From Rossellomorea sp. BNER (GTDB taxonomy: Bacteria > Bacillota > Bacilli > Bacillales > Bacillaceae_B): 44,771 nucleotides of DNA. Both the position numbers and the translations under genes were made by a program. Positions within the stretch are counted from its first letter, which is position 1. Each line of letters begins with the position of its first letter. The stretch spans positions 1 to 44,771 of the forward strand of contig JANAVG010000026.1 in the NCBI GenBank assembly GCA_024213275.1, written 5' to 3'. Of the stretch, positions 32,634 to 40,344 are shown one piece after another. A model generated the notes under the pieces. The model worked only from the letters and a program-made list of their open reading frames with translations, did not search any database and was not told the origin of the DNA.

Positions 32634-33914
32634 ATGGGGAATTTTAATGATCGTGTAGGGAAGATGCAGGAGAACTGGGAGATGGATAATCGTTGGAAAG
32701 GGGTAACTCGTCCTTATACAGCGGAAGAGGTTGTGAAGTTGAGAGGATCGGTGGATATTGAGCATACATTGGCACGGAGAGGGTCAGAAAAACTTTGGGA
32801 TTACCTTCATACAGAGGATTATATTAATGCTCTAGGTGCTTTAACCGGAAATCAAGCTGTTCAGCAGGTAAGAGCAGGGTTAAAGGCCATATACTTAAGT
32901 GGTTGGCAAGTTGCAGCGGATGCTAATCTCTCAGGCCATATGTATCCAGATCAAAGTTTATATCCAGCAAACTCTGTCCCTTCTGTTGTAAAGCGTATCA
33001 ACCAGGCTTTACAACGCGCAGATCAAATCCATCATGTTGAAGGGGATGATTCGATAGATTGGTTTGCTCCAATCGTGGCAGACGCAGAAGCAGGCTTTGG
33101 CGGACAATTGAATGTTTTTGAATTAATGAAAGGTATGATTGAAGCAGGTGCAGCAGCTGTCCATTTTGAAGATCAGCTTTCATCAGAAAAGAAATGTGGA
33201 CATTTGGGTGGAAAAGTACTTTTACCAACACAAACAGCCGTTCGTAACCTTATCTCTGCACGACTTGCAGCAGATGTCATGGGGGTTCCGACACTCATTG
33301 TTGCTCGAACAGATGCGAATGCTGCGGATTTAATTACGAGCGATGTCGATCCATACGATGCACCTTTTATTACTGGAGACCGAACTCCTGAAGGATTCTT
33401 CCGTACAACAGCTGGTCTTGATCAAGCTATTGCAAGAGGGCTCGCGTACGCTCCATATGCAGATTTGGTTTGGTGTGAAACATCTGAACCGAATATTGAG
33501 GAAGCACGTCGCTTTGCTGAAGCAATTCATGAGAAGTATCCTGGAAAACTACTAGCATACAACTGTTCACCGTCCTTTAACTGGAAGAAAAAATTAGATG
33601 ATGAAACAATTGCGAAATTCCAAAAAGAACTAGGGAAAATGGGATACAAGTTCCAATTCGTTACACTTGCAGGGTTCCATGCTCTTAATCACAGTATGTT
33701 TGAACTGGCTAGAGGATACAAAGATCGTGGGATGGCAGCATATTCTGAGCTACAACAGGCCGAATTTGATAGTGAGAAACACGGCTACTCTGCGACCCGT
33801 CATCAGCGAGAAGTAGGAACAGGTTATTTTGATCAAGTATCTATGGTGATTTCAGGTGGAACATCTTCCACCACAGCGTTAAAAGGGTCAACAGAAGAAG
33901 AACAATTCGTATAA
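32634..33914 (+). CDS. aceA: Isocitrate lyase
   Basis: Isocitrate lyase splits isocitrate to succinate and glyoxylate, the first step of the glyoxylate shunt; AceB uses the glyoxylate. It has 426 residues. The catalytic signature KKCGH lies at about residues 186-190 with the active Cys188. TLIVARTDANAA, LAYNCSPSFNWKK and QFVTLAGFHALN are further family segments. GGGAGG lies about 9 nt before the ATG. A strong terminator ends the unit. Confidence 0.98.
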   Translation: MGNFNDRVGKMQENWEMDNRWKGVTRPYTAEEVVKLRGSVDIEHTLARRGSEKLWDYLHTEDYINALGALTGNQAVQQVRAGLKAIYLSGWQVAADANLSGHMYPDQSLYPANSVPSVVKRINQALQRADQIHHVEGDDSIDWFAPIVADAEAGFGGQLNVFELMKGMIEAGAAAVHFEDQLSSEKKCGHLGGKVLLPTQTAVRNLISARLAADVMGVPTLIVARTDANAADLITSDVDPYDAPFITGDRTPEGFFRTTAGLDQAIARGLAYAPYADLVWCETSEPNIEEARRFAEAIHEKYPGKLLAYNCSPSFNWKKKLDDETIAKFQKELGKMGYKFQFVTLAGFHALNHSMFELARGYKDRGMAAYSELQQAEFDSEKHGYSATRHQREVGTGYFDQVSMVISGGTSSTTALKGSTEEEQFV

Positions 33915-33934
33915 AAATTAAAACTAATATTCTC

Positions 33935-33968
33935 GTGCTGGCACAAACTTTGTGTCAGCACTTTTTTT
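33935..33968 (+). terminator. aceA terminator
   Basis: GTGCTGGCACAAA and TTTGTGTCAGCAC are almost perfect complementary arms (one G-U pair), followed by seven T residues. Confidence 0.9.
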
Positions 33969-33977
33969 GGCATGGTT

Positions 33978-34097
33978 GGGGACGGTTCTCGAACCCATTA
34001 AAGCTTTAATGCTCTAATGCACTCGAGAACCGTCCCCGAGCACATCACCGCGTTAAACTACTCGAGAACCGTCCCCAAATATATCACCGTGTTAAAG
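33978..34097. repeat. REP-like cluster 3: one forward and two inverted copies
   Basis: The core occurs forward at 33979-33992 and inverted at 34023-34036 and 34062-34075. TCACCGCGTTAAAC and TCACCGTGTTAAAG follow the inverted copies, and the forward copy is followed by CATTAAAGC. It lies between the aceA terminator and the yueI promoter. Confidence 0.8.
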
Positions 34098-34123
34098 TGT
34101 TCGTTCGATTTCAGCTTTTTTAT

Positions 34124-34151
34124 TTGCATTTTTGAGATGATATCATACACT
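34124..34151 (+). promoter_or_regulatory. Possible sigma-A promoter of the yueI-like gene
   Basis: TTGCAT (34124-34129), a 16-nt spacer and TACACT (34146-34151), 45 nt before the start codon. The spacer holds the palindrome ATGATATCAT. Confidence 0.4.
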
Positions 34152-34196
34152 GTAGGGGATAATGTTCATGAAGATGATGTGCGGAGGTGTCCATAA

Positions 34197-34661
34197 TTGT
34201 CAAAGCCAACTGTGGATGATTATATTCAACAAGGGATTTACGGGAAGAAAGAGATCAACCCAGATGAGAAAAGAAAATTTTTGGGAACTTTCAGGGAACG
34301 TGTCATTATTGCTCTGACTAAGAGTCAAGTGAGGAAGAAAAAAGTATATAGCGAAGTGATTTCAGCTATTAAAGAAAATCCTAAGGCAAAGCTTTACCTC
34401 AATGGTAATATGAAATATTCCTATTTATCAAAATACATCAAAGTTGCTTCCAAACACGGCAATGCCTATACTATGGCAACGAATAAAGAATATGATTCAG
34501 ATATTGGACTCGTTCTAGCTCACGGATATGCCATAGATAAAGAGGATATTTATATAGGAGAAGAAAAACCAATAATACCCACTACAATAAAACCAAAAAC
34601 CTACAAGAAACAAAAAAGGAAAGGACCAAAAGCGCTCATAAAAAAAATCTTCGGAAGGTGA
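34197..34661 (+). CDS. yueI: YueI family (DUF1694) protein
   Basis: This is a 154-residue soluble protein. DDYIQQGIYGKKEINPDEKRKFLGTFRERV resembles the start of B. subtilis YueI, as do ALTKSQV and AHGYAIDKEDIYI later. The family is small and of unknown function. The C-terminus (from about residue 125) is an extra basic tail rich in Lys and Pro, ending in KKIFGR, which B. subtilis YueI lacks. The start is TTG 34197 with GGAGGTG 8 nt upstream. The last codons form one arm of a terminator shared with the convergent gene. Confidence 0.85.
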   Translation: MSKPTVDDYIQQGIYGKKEINPDEKRKFLGTFRERVIIALTKSQVRKKKVYSEVISAIKENPKAKLYLNGNMKYSYLSKYIKVASKHGNAYTMATNKEYDSDIGLVLAHGYAIDKEDIYIGEEKPIIPTTIKPKTYKKQKRKGPKALIKKIFGR

Positions 34662-34687
34662 CGGCTGTCACTTTCCGAAGATTTTTT
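34646..34687. terminator. Bidirectional terminator between yueI and the AbrB-family gene
   Basis: ATCTTCGGAA, GTGAC, GTCAC and TTCCGAAGAT make a long stem, with an A-run before and a T-run after, so it can work in both directions. It begins inside the yueI coding region and ends at the stop codon of the gene on the other strand. Confidence 0.85.
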
Positions 34688-35753
34688 AAGTATTGCTTAG
34701 CTCATCCCTTTTCAAAATCCATTTTAAAACAAACGGGACTACGAAGAGGATAAAGAGAATTCTAAATAAATGATACCCTGTTACAATTGCAAGTTGCGCA
34801 TCAATAGCTTGCCCAACAAGAGCCATTTCGGCCATTCCTCCAGGGGCCATGCTTATAAAGGCTGTCAGAAATTGAATATCATGTAAATACATCAATCCGA
34901 CACCAAGAACTAATGCGAAAAGAACAAGCACGATCGATGTCATAAACGAGAGAATAACAAATTTTGTAGGGTTTCCACTGTTTTCAAAGTCCATCATAAA
35001 GCTAAAATAAATCCCAAGAAATACTTGTGCCAATACAATAAAGATACTTGGTATATGTGGAATGGAGTTCATTAAAACAGCAACTGTCCCTACTCCAATA
35101 ATCGGTCCTAATAAATAGGGAGTAGGCAGCTTGATTTTTTTTGCCAAAATAGCTGAAACTCCTGCAAGGCCAAGCAAAAGATAAAGCCACCAACTAAACT
35201 CGACTCCATTTCCGCCACTTGTTGATGAAAACACTCCATCATTACTGCTGGCACCATTGAAAATAGGGCTGAAAACTAGAAACGGGACAATGAAAAGAAC
35301 CGATAATAAACGACTGACCTGCAAAATCGTCACGACCGTTAAATTTACATTTTTTAGTTCTTCACCAAGGATGAGCATTTGGGATAATCCGCCTGGTATA
35401 CTTCCGATAAGTGTAGAGCGAAAACTAATTCCTGTAATCCTAGTAAGCAAAAAAGCAAGAAATATACTGAAAAGGATGACCGAAATCGTCATTAGAAACA
35501 TTGATGGAAGCTGATGAACAATTTCCATAACCGTATCTTTAGAAAATGATTGAGCAATCGTATAGCCAATGATAATTAATCCTATGTTTCTAAAGTAGGG
35601 CGGCAGCGCAAGTTGGACATTTTTCACTAGCTTGCTAAATATAAACACAGCCGTCATACTCCCCAACAGCCAAGAAAGGGGGATATTCAAAAGGGTAAAT
35701 ACCCAACCTCCTGCTAGACCAATCAGTAATGTAATCAGAACATTAACAAGCAT
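34686..35753 (-). CDS. AbrB-family integral membrane protein
   Basis: This is a 355-residue membrane protein with about ten helices. It is the AbrB family of Pfam (often labelled ammonia monooxygenase-like), unrelated to the AbrB transition-state regulator. Two similar halves are visible: IPLSWLLGSMTAVFIFSKL with IGSIPGGLSQMLILGEEL in the first and LPTPYLLGPIIGVG with ISMAPGGMAEMALVGQAI in the second. Such internal repeats suggest a transporter, but no substrate is known. AAGGGG lies 5 nt before ATG 35753; an in-frame TTG 18 nt upstream overlaps that site. It converges on yueI. Confidence 0.88.
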   Translation of the reverse strand: MLVNVLITLLIGLAGGWVFTLLNIPLSWLLGSMTAVFIFSKLVKNVQLALPPYFRNIGLIIIGYTIAQSFSKDTVMEIVHQLPSMFLMTISVILFSIFLAFLLTRITGISFRSTLIGSIPGGLSQMLILGEELKNVNLTVVTILQVSRLLSVLFIVPFLVFSPIFNGASSNDGVFSSTSGGNGVEFSWWLYLLLGLAGVSAILAKKIKLPTPYLLGPIIGVGTVAVLMNSIPHIPSIFIVLAQVFLGIYFSFMMDFENSGNPTKFVILSFMTSIVLVLFALVLGVGLMYLHDIQFLTAFISMAPGGMAEMALVGQAIDAQLAIVTGYHLFRILFILFVVPFVLKWILKRDELSNT

Positions 35754-35875
35754 GAAACCCCTTCTTATCAAGCAAATTTTTTTGTAATTTCCTTTATTAT
35801 ATCGTTACATAGATGAAGATACGAAAATATAAGCTTAAAAAGGGCGGCACGCTTGTTAACGGGATTTAAAAAAAT

Positions 35876-36241
35876 TTATGCTGTTGTAACACTGTCTAAA
35901 AATCTACCAGGATCTATTTCATCCCCTTCGGCAACAATCGCCGTCATCCCATGCAGGGAGCCTGATTCATGCTGCTCTCCCTTTTCCCAAAAAACCGCCA
36001 TCCCAGACTCGACATTCACTTTCTCCTCTCCTTCTACACGAACCCAACCGCTTCCCCCAGTAACCATTAAAAGTTGTGGGCAGGTAGCCGGATGCATTCC
36101 AAGAACGCTGCCAGCATCAAGATAAAAGTAACCAATCTGAAAGGGCTTCTCTGTTTTTACTAGCGGATGAATCGTCACATTCCGACTCTCAAACCGATCA
36201 ATAACTTTCCCATCACGTTGATAAAATGAATAAATTCTCAT
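35876..36241 (-). CDS. Small cupin-domain protein
   Basis: This is a 121-residue single-domain cupin. GYFYLDAGSVLGMHPATCPQ fits the first cupin motif with one His and possibly Cys or Gln ligands. GMAVFWEKGEQHESG carries the second motif with Glu and His. A metal-binding beta-barrel is likely; substrate and reaction are unknown. GGTGAT precedes the ATG. It is transcribed in the same direction as the AbrB-family gene but 122 nt upstream of it, so co-transcription is possible. Confidence 0.82.
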   Translation of the reverse strand: MRIYSFYQRDGKVIDRFESRNVTIHPLVKTEKPFQIGYFYLDAGSVLGMHPATCPQLLMVTGGSGWVRVEGEEKVNVESGMAVFWEKGEQHESGSLHGMTAIVAEGDEIDPGRFLDSVTTA

Positions 36242-36342
36242 TGGAAATCACCTCAAACCACTATTCTGCAAAAAATAGGGCAACCCTCCAAAAACCAGAT
36301 AAATATAAAAGAAGGACCTAAAGGCTTGGGGTCAGTGGGTTC

Positions 36343-36461
36343 TGTACCAGGCACCAAAAGGCGAAATTGTACCAGGTACCAAAAGGCGAAATTGTACCAG
36401 GTACCAAAAGGTGGTTTTGTACCAGGTACCAAAAGGCAGATTTGTACCTGGTACAAAAAAG
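36343..36461. repeat. 25-bp tandem repeat, about 4.8 units
   Basis: Units start at 36343, 36368, 36393 and 36418, with a partial one at 36443. The consensus is TGTACCAGGTACCAAAAGG followed by CGAAAT or a variant. Each unit holds the palindrome GTACCAGGTAC (GTACCAGGCACC in the first). The last has the reversed centre, GTACCTGGTAC. It lies between the cupin gene and the gatC leader. The related GGTGCCAGGCACC occurs before purE. Confidence 0.9.
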
Positions 36462-36589
36462 AAACTCCAGTGCCATGCCGCTAGAATCTACCTCTTCCCA
36501 GCAGTTGCTTAAAGGGCGGGGTTTTTGGTATTATCAATAGATAAGAAAATTACATAGTGTACGCTTGTTAATCAGTGTTTGTCGTTGTT

Positions 36590-36704
36590 TAGCTCCAGCG
36601 CCTAACTCCTCGTGTCATAAGTTCATCCGCATAGGAAGGGAAAATCCGCTTTCTTATGTGAATGGGATTATGCCTACCCTGAGGCTGTTCAAGGCGCTTC
36701 CGCT
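36590..36704. repeat. Structured intergenic repeat in front of gatC
   Basis: It begins AGCTCCAGCGCCTAACTCCTCG and ends CAAGGCGCTTCCGCT. AGCGCCT pairs with AAGGCGCT at the base, and CATAAG with CTTATG inside. I recall elements with the same ends as common intergenic hairpins of many Bacillaceae genomes. It lies 50 nt before the gatC start and probably within its leader. It also opens an upstream reading frame into gatC that is not real. Confidence 0.65.
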
Positions 36705-36753
36705 ATTCTTTATAGTAATGCAAGTGTTCGATTATTTTCGGAGGTGTAGGGAA

Positions 36754-37044
36754 TTGTCTAGAATTTCAGAGGATCAAGTGAAGCATGTGGCGCATCTTGC
36801 CCGCTTAGCGATTACAGATGAAGAAGTACAAAAATTCACAACTCAGTTGGATGCCATTATTGGGTTTGCAGAACAACTGAATGAACTAGATACAACAAAT
36901 GTAGAGCCGACTTCACACGTACTAGATATGAAGAACGTATTCCGTGAAGATAAGCCAGGTAAAGGACTTCCGCGTGAAGAAGTACTTAAGAATGCACCAG
37001 ATCATCAGGATGGACAGGTACGTGTACCATCAATCTTAGAATAA
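36754..37044 (+). CDS. gatC: Glu-tRNA(Gln) amidotransferase subunit C
   Basis: GatC holds GatA and GatB together in the complex that converts Glu-tRNA(Gln) to Gln-tRNA(Gln), needed where no glutaminyl-tRNA synthetase exists. It has 96 residues, as in B. subtilis, with HVAHLARLAITDEEV and VRVPSILE as family landmarks. The start is TTG 36754 with CGGAGGTG 7 nt upstream, giving the normal N-terminus MSRIS. A longer frame reaching back into the hairpin repeat is rejected. Confidence 0.96.
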   Translation: MSRISEDQVKHVAHLARLAITDEEVQKFTTQLDAIIGFAEQLNELDTTNVEPTSHVLDMKNVFREDKPGKGLPREEVLKNAPDHQDGQVRVPSILE

Positions 37045-37056
37045 GGAGGGAACAGG

Positions 37057-38517
37057 ATGTCTCTATTTGAACATAAGCTTTCAGAGCTACATGAGCTTTT
37101 ACATAAGAAAGAAGTATCCGTAACAGACCTTGTGGATGAGTCTTACAAAAGAATTAATAGTGTAGACGATAAAGTTAAGGCATTTTTAACATTGGACGAG
37201 GAAAATGCCCGTGCAAAGGCAAAGCAACTAGATAGCAAACGCGGTACGGAAGACGAGAAAGGTCTTCTATTTGGTATGCCGATTGGAATTAAAGACAATA
37301 TCGTGACAAAAGGACTTCGTACAACGTGTTCAAGTAAAATTCTTGAAAACTTTAATCCTATTTATGACGCAACCGTTATCAATAAATTAACTAGTGCTGA
37401 AACGATCACGATTGGGAAGCTGAACATGGACGAGTTCGCCATGGGATCCTCTACAGAGAACTCCGGTTTCCAAAAGACACGTAACCCTTGGAATCTAGAA
37501 ACAGTTCCAGGTGGGTCTTCAGGTGGTTCTGCAGCGGCTGTTGCAGCTGGAGAAGTACCATTTTCCCTAGGATCAGATACAGGTGGTTCGATTCGTCAAC
37601 CAGCAGCGTTCACAGGTACGGTTGGATTAAAGCCTACTTACGGCCGTGTATCTCGTTTTGGTCTTGTTGCTTTTGCTTCTTCACTTGACCAAATTGGACC
37701 GATAACAAGGAATGTTGAAGATAATGCTTACTTACTACAAGCGATTGCGGGCCTTGATCCAAACGATTCTACGTCTGCAAACGTTGACGTTCCTAACTTT
37801 GCATCTGCATTAACTGGGGATATTAAAGGTCTGAAAATCGCAGTTCCTAAAGAATACTTAGGAGAAGGTGTTGGCGAAGAGGCTCGTCAATCCGTTCTTA
37901 ATGCGTTAAAAGTGTTAGAAGGACTTGGTGCGACATGGGAGGAAGTTTCTCTTCCACATTCAAAATATGGTGTCGCTACATATTATCTGTTAGCTTCTTC
38001 AGAGGCGTCTGCCAACCTTGCTCGCTTTGATGGTGTTCGTTACGGTTACCGAACTCCCGATGCGGAAAATCTGATTGAATTGTACAAGAAAACACGTGCT
38101 GAAGGTTTTGGTGAAGAAGTGAAGCGTCGTATTATGCTTGGAACGTTCGCATTAAGCTCCGGCTACTATGATGCATACTACAAAAAAGCACAGCAGGTTC
38201 GTACGTTAATCAAGAAAGACTTTGAAGATGTTTTTGAAAAATATGATGTCATTCTTGGGCCGACGACTCCGACTCCAGCCTTCAAAATTGGAGAAAAAGT
38301 CGATGATCCATTGACCATGTATGCAAATGATATTTTAACAATCCCTGTAAACCTGGCAGGAGTTCCAGGTATCTCCATCCCATGCGGTTTTGCATCGAAT
38401 GGATTGCCACTTGGTTTGCAAATTATCGGGAAGCACTTTGACGAAAGCACGGTTTACCGTGTGGCACATGCTTACGAACAAGCAACAGATTATCATACAA
38501 AAAGACCACAACTGTAA
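37057..38517 (+). CDS. gatA: Glu-tRNA(Gln) amidotransferase subunit A
   Basis: GatA is the amidase subunit that frees ammonia from glutamine or asparagine and passes it to GatB. It has 486 residues. The Ser-cisSer-Lys triad is at the known numbers: Lys79 in GIKDN, Ser154 in GGSSGGSAAA and Ser178 in GGSIRQPA. AAGGAGG precedes the ATG, and gatC ends 12 nt upstream. Confidence 0.98.
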   Translation: MSLFEHKLSELHELLHKKEVSVTDLVDESYKRINSVDDKVKAFLTLDEENARAKAKQLDSKRGTEDEKGLLFGMPIGIKDNIVTKGLRTTCSSKILENFNPIYDATVINKLTSAETITIGKLNMDEFAMGSSTENSGFQKTRNPWNLETVPGGSSGGSAAAVAAGEVPFSLGSDTGGSIRQPAAFTGTVGLKPTYGRVSRFGLVAFASSLDQIGPITRNVEDNAYLLQAIAGLDPNDSTSANVDVPNFASALTGDIKGLKIAVPKEYLGEGVGEEARQSVLNALKVLEGLGATWEEVSLPHSKYGVATYYLLASSEASANLARFDGVRYGYRTPDAENLIELYKKTRAEGFGEEVKRRIMLGTFALSSGYYDAYYKKAQQVRTLIKKDFEDVFEKYDVILGPTTPTPAFKIGEKVDDPLTMYANDILTIPVNLAGVPGISIPCGFASNGLPLGLQIIGKHFDESTVYRVAHAYEQATDYHTKRPQL

Positions 38518-38529
38518 GGGGTGAAATCA

Positions 38530-39960
38530 ATGAACTTTGAAACGGTGATTGGACTTGAGGTCCACGTTGAACTTAAAACAGACTCGAAAATGTTTTCTCC
38601 TGCCCCGAATCACTTCGGAGCAGATCCAAACACAAATACAAACGTAATCGATCTCGGTTACCCGGGTGTACTACCTGTTGTCAATAAACGTGCTATTGAG
38701 TTTGGAATGAAAGCTGCTTTAGCTCTAAACTGTGAAATTGCGACAGATACGAAGTTTGATCGTAAAAACTATTTCTACCCTGACAATCCGAAAGCTTACC
38801 AAATCTCTCAATTTGATAAGCCAATCGGTGAACATGGATGGATTGAAATTGAAGTCGATGGGAAGAAGAAGAAAATCGGGATCACACGTCTTCATTTAGA
38901 AGAAGATGCGGGTAAACTTACGCATTCAAGTGATGGCTACTCTTTAGTCGATTACAACCGTCAAGGAACGCCATTGATCGAAATCGTTTCTGAACCAGAT
39001 ATCCGTACACCGGAAGAAGCTTACGCCTATTTGGAAAAATTAAAATCCATCATCCAATATACAGGTGTTTCTGATTGTAAAATGGAAGAAGGCTCACTAC
39101 GCTGTGATGCCAACATCTCTCTACGTCCTATTGGGCAAGAGGAATTTGGAACAAAAGCAGAGCTGAAGAACTTAAACTCCTTTAACTTTGTAAAAAAGGG
39201 GCTTGAGCATGAACAAGTTCGTCAAGAAAAGGTTCTTCTTTCAGGCGGAATCATTCAACAAGAAACACGCCGCTTCGATGAATCAACAGGAAAAACGATT
39301 CTGATGCGTGTGAAAGAAGGTTCTGATGATTATCGTTATTTCCCTGAACCAGACCTTTTAGCACTTCATATTGATGACGAGTGGAAAGAGCGTGTGCGTG
39401 CTGAAATACCTGAGCTTCCAGACGAACGTAAAAAACGTTATGTTGAGGAAATGGGATTGCCAGCCTATGATGCCATGGTATTAACACTCACAAAGGAAAT
39501 GTCTGATTACTTCCAAGAAACGGTTGAAGCTGGTGCGGATACGAAACAAGCATCGAACTGGCTAATGGGTGAGGTTTCAGCATACCTAAACAGTGAGCAA
39601 AAAGAGTTAAGCGATGTTGCCCTAACTCCGCAAGGCTTAGCTGGTATGATCAAACTGATTGAAAATGGAACGATTTCTTCTAAGATTGCAAAGAAAGTCT
39701 TCAAAGAATTAGTTGAAAACGGTGGAGACCCAGAAAAGATTGTAAAAGAAAAAGGCCTTGTCCAAATTTCAGATGAAGGCGCACTTCTTAAGATCGTGAC
39801 AGAAACCCTTGATGCAAATCCACAATCTATCGAGGACTTTAAAAACGGGAAAGACCGTGCAATCGGATTCCTTGTTGGTCAAATCATGAAAGCAACCAAA
39901 GGACAAGCAAATCCTCCGATGGTGAATAAACTTCTATTACAAGAGATTAAAAAACGATAA
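38530..39960 (+). CDS. gatB: Glu-tRNA(Gln) amidotransferase subunit B
   Basis: GatB binds the misacylated tRNA, activates the glutamate with ATP and completes the amide transfer. It has 476 residues, identical to B. subtilis. VIGLEVHVEL, FDRKNYFYPDNPKAYQISQ, HLEEDAGKLTH and YRYFPEPDL are the catalytic-domain hallmarks. The tail contains the YqeY-like domain (about 330-476). ATG 38530 follows TAAGGGG; the GTG at 38521 overlaps that site. It ends the gatCAB operon. Confidence 0.97.
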   Translation: MNFETVIGLEVHVELKTDSKMFSPAPNHFGADPNTNTNVIDLGYPGVLPVVNKRAIEFGMKAALALNCEIATDTKFDRKNYFYPDNPKAYQISQFDKPIGEHGWIEIEVDGKKKKIGITRLHLEEDAGKLTHSSDGYSLVDYNRQGTPLIEIVSEPDIRTPEEAYAYLEKLKSIIQYTGVSDCKMEEGSLRCDANISLRPIGQEEFGTKAELKNLNSFNFVKKGLEHEQVRQEKVLLSGGIIQQETRRFDESTGKTILMRVKEGSDDYRYFPEPDLLALHIDDEWKERVRAEIPELPDERKKRYVEEMGLPAYDAMVLTLTKEMSDYFQETVEAGADTKQASNWLMGEVSAYLNSEQKELSDVALTPQGLAGMIKLIENGTISSKIAKKVFKELVENGGDPEKIVKEKGLVQISDEGALLKIVTETLDANPQSIEDFKNGKDRAIGFLVGQIMKATKGQANPPMVNKLLLQEIKKR

Positions 39961-39969
39961 CTCTTTAGT

Positions 39970-40008
39970 AAGGGCTGTTCCTAGATCTAGGAGCAGTCCT
40001 TTTATTTT
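39970..40008 (+). terminator. gatCAB terminator
   Basis: AAGGGCTGTTCCTAGA and TCTAGGAGCAGTCCTT form a nearly perfect stem followed by TTATTTT, 10 nt after gatB. Confidence 0.88.
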
Positions 40009-40344
40009 GAGGTAATACTCTTGAAACTAACTCTACAACAAATTTCCAAAGCAAAAGTGATTGTAGTCCTCCTAAACGAACACTTGTCTTTGTCGAAAAT
40101 AAGACTTTTTAATTATTGATTTGAAAGAACGTAAAATCCAATCAAAATTTTTCTTAAAAATAACCCCCGAAATTTTTCAACATTGAACAAAAACTCATTA
40201 AAAATGCATTTCTTTGTCCATCTTTATCCCTATACTTGAATAAAGAATATCCGACAATAAACGACATTTTATTTTGTGTGAAAATCCTTTATGCTAGTAG
40301 TTGTTAATAAGATTTACAAAATTCTGAATAAAGGAGAGGGATTT
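40009..40344. other. AT-rich upstream region of the protease gene
   Basis: No gene is seen. The region should carry the promoter and any growth-phase control of the secreted protease, but I could not pick a convincing -35/-10 pair. A frame opening at 40291 runs into the protease gene but lacks a ribosome binding site. Confidence 0.5.

Noticed and set aside
32412..32765. A 117-codon minus-strand frame between aceB and aceA
   Set aside because: It again consists of REP-like copies (SRTVP repeats) plus antisense of aceB and aceA ends.
36343..36461. CRISPR array or minisatellite inside a gene
   Set aside because: Units abut without spacers. The 67-codon minus-strand frame across them yields only a low-complexity repeat and has no start signal.
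36565..36753. N-terminal extension of GatC by 63 residues
   Set aside because: It would translate the hairpin repeat. The TTG at 36754 has a good ribosome binding site and gives the family-normal 96 residues.
40291..40344. Earlier start for the neutral protease
   Set aside because: There is no ribosome binding site, and it would place 18 residues before a normal signal peptide that begins at ATG 40345.
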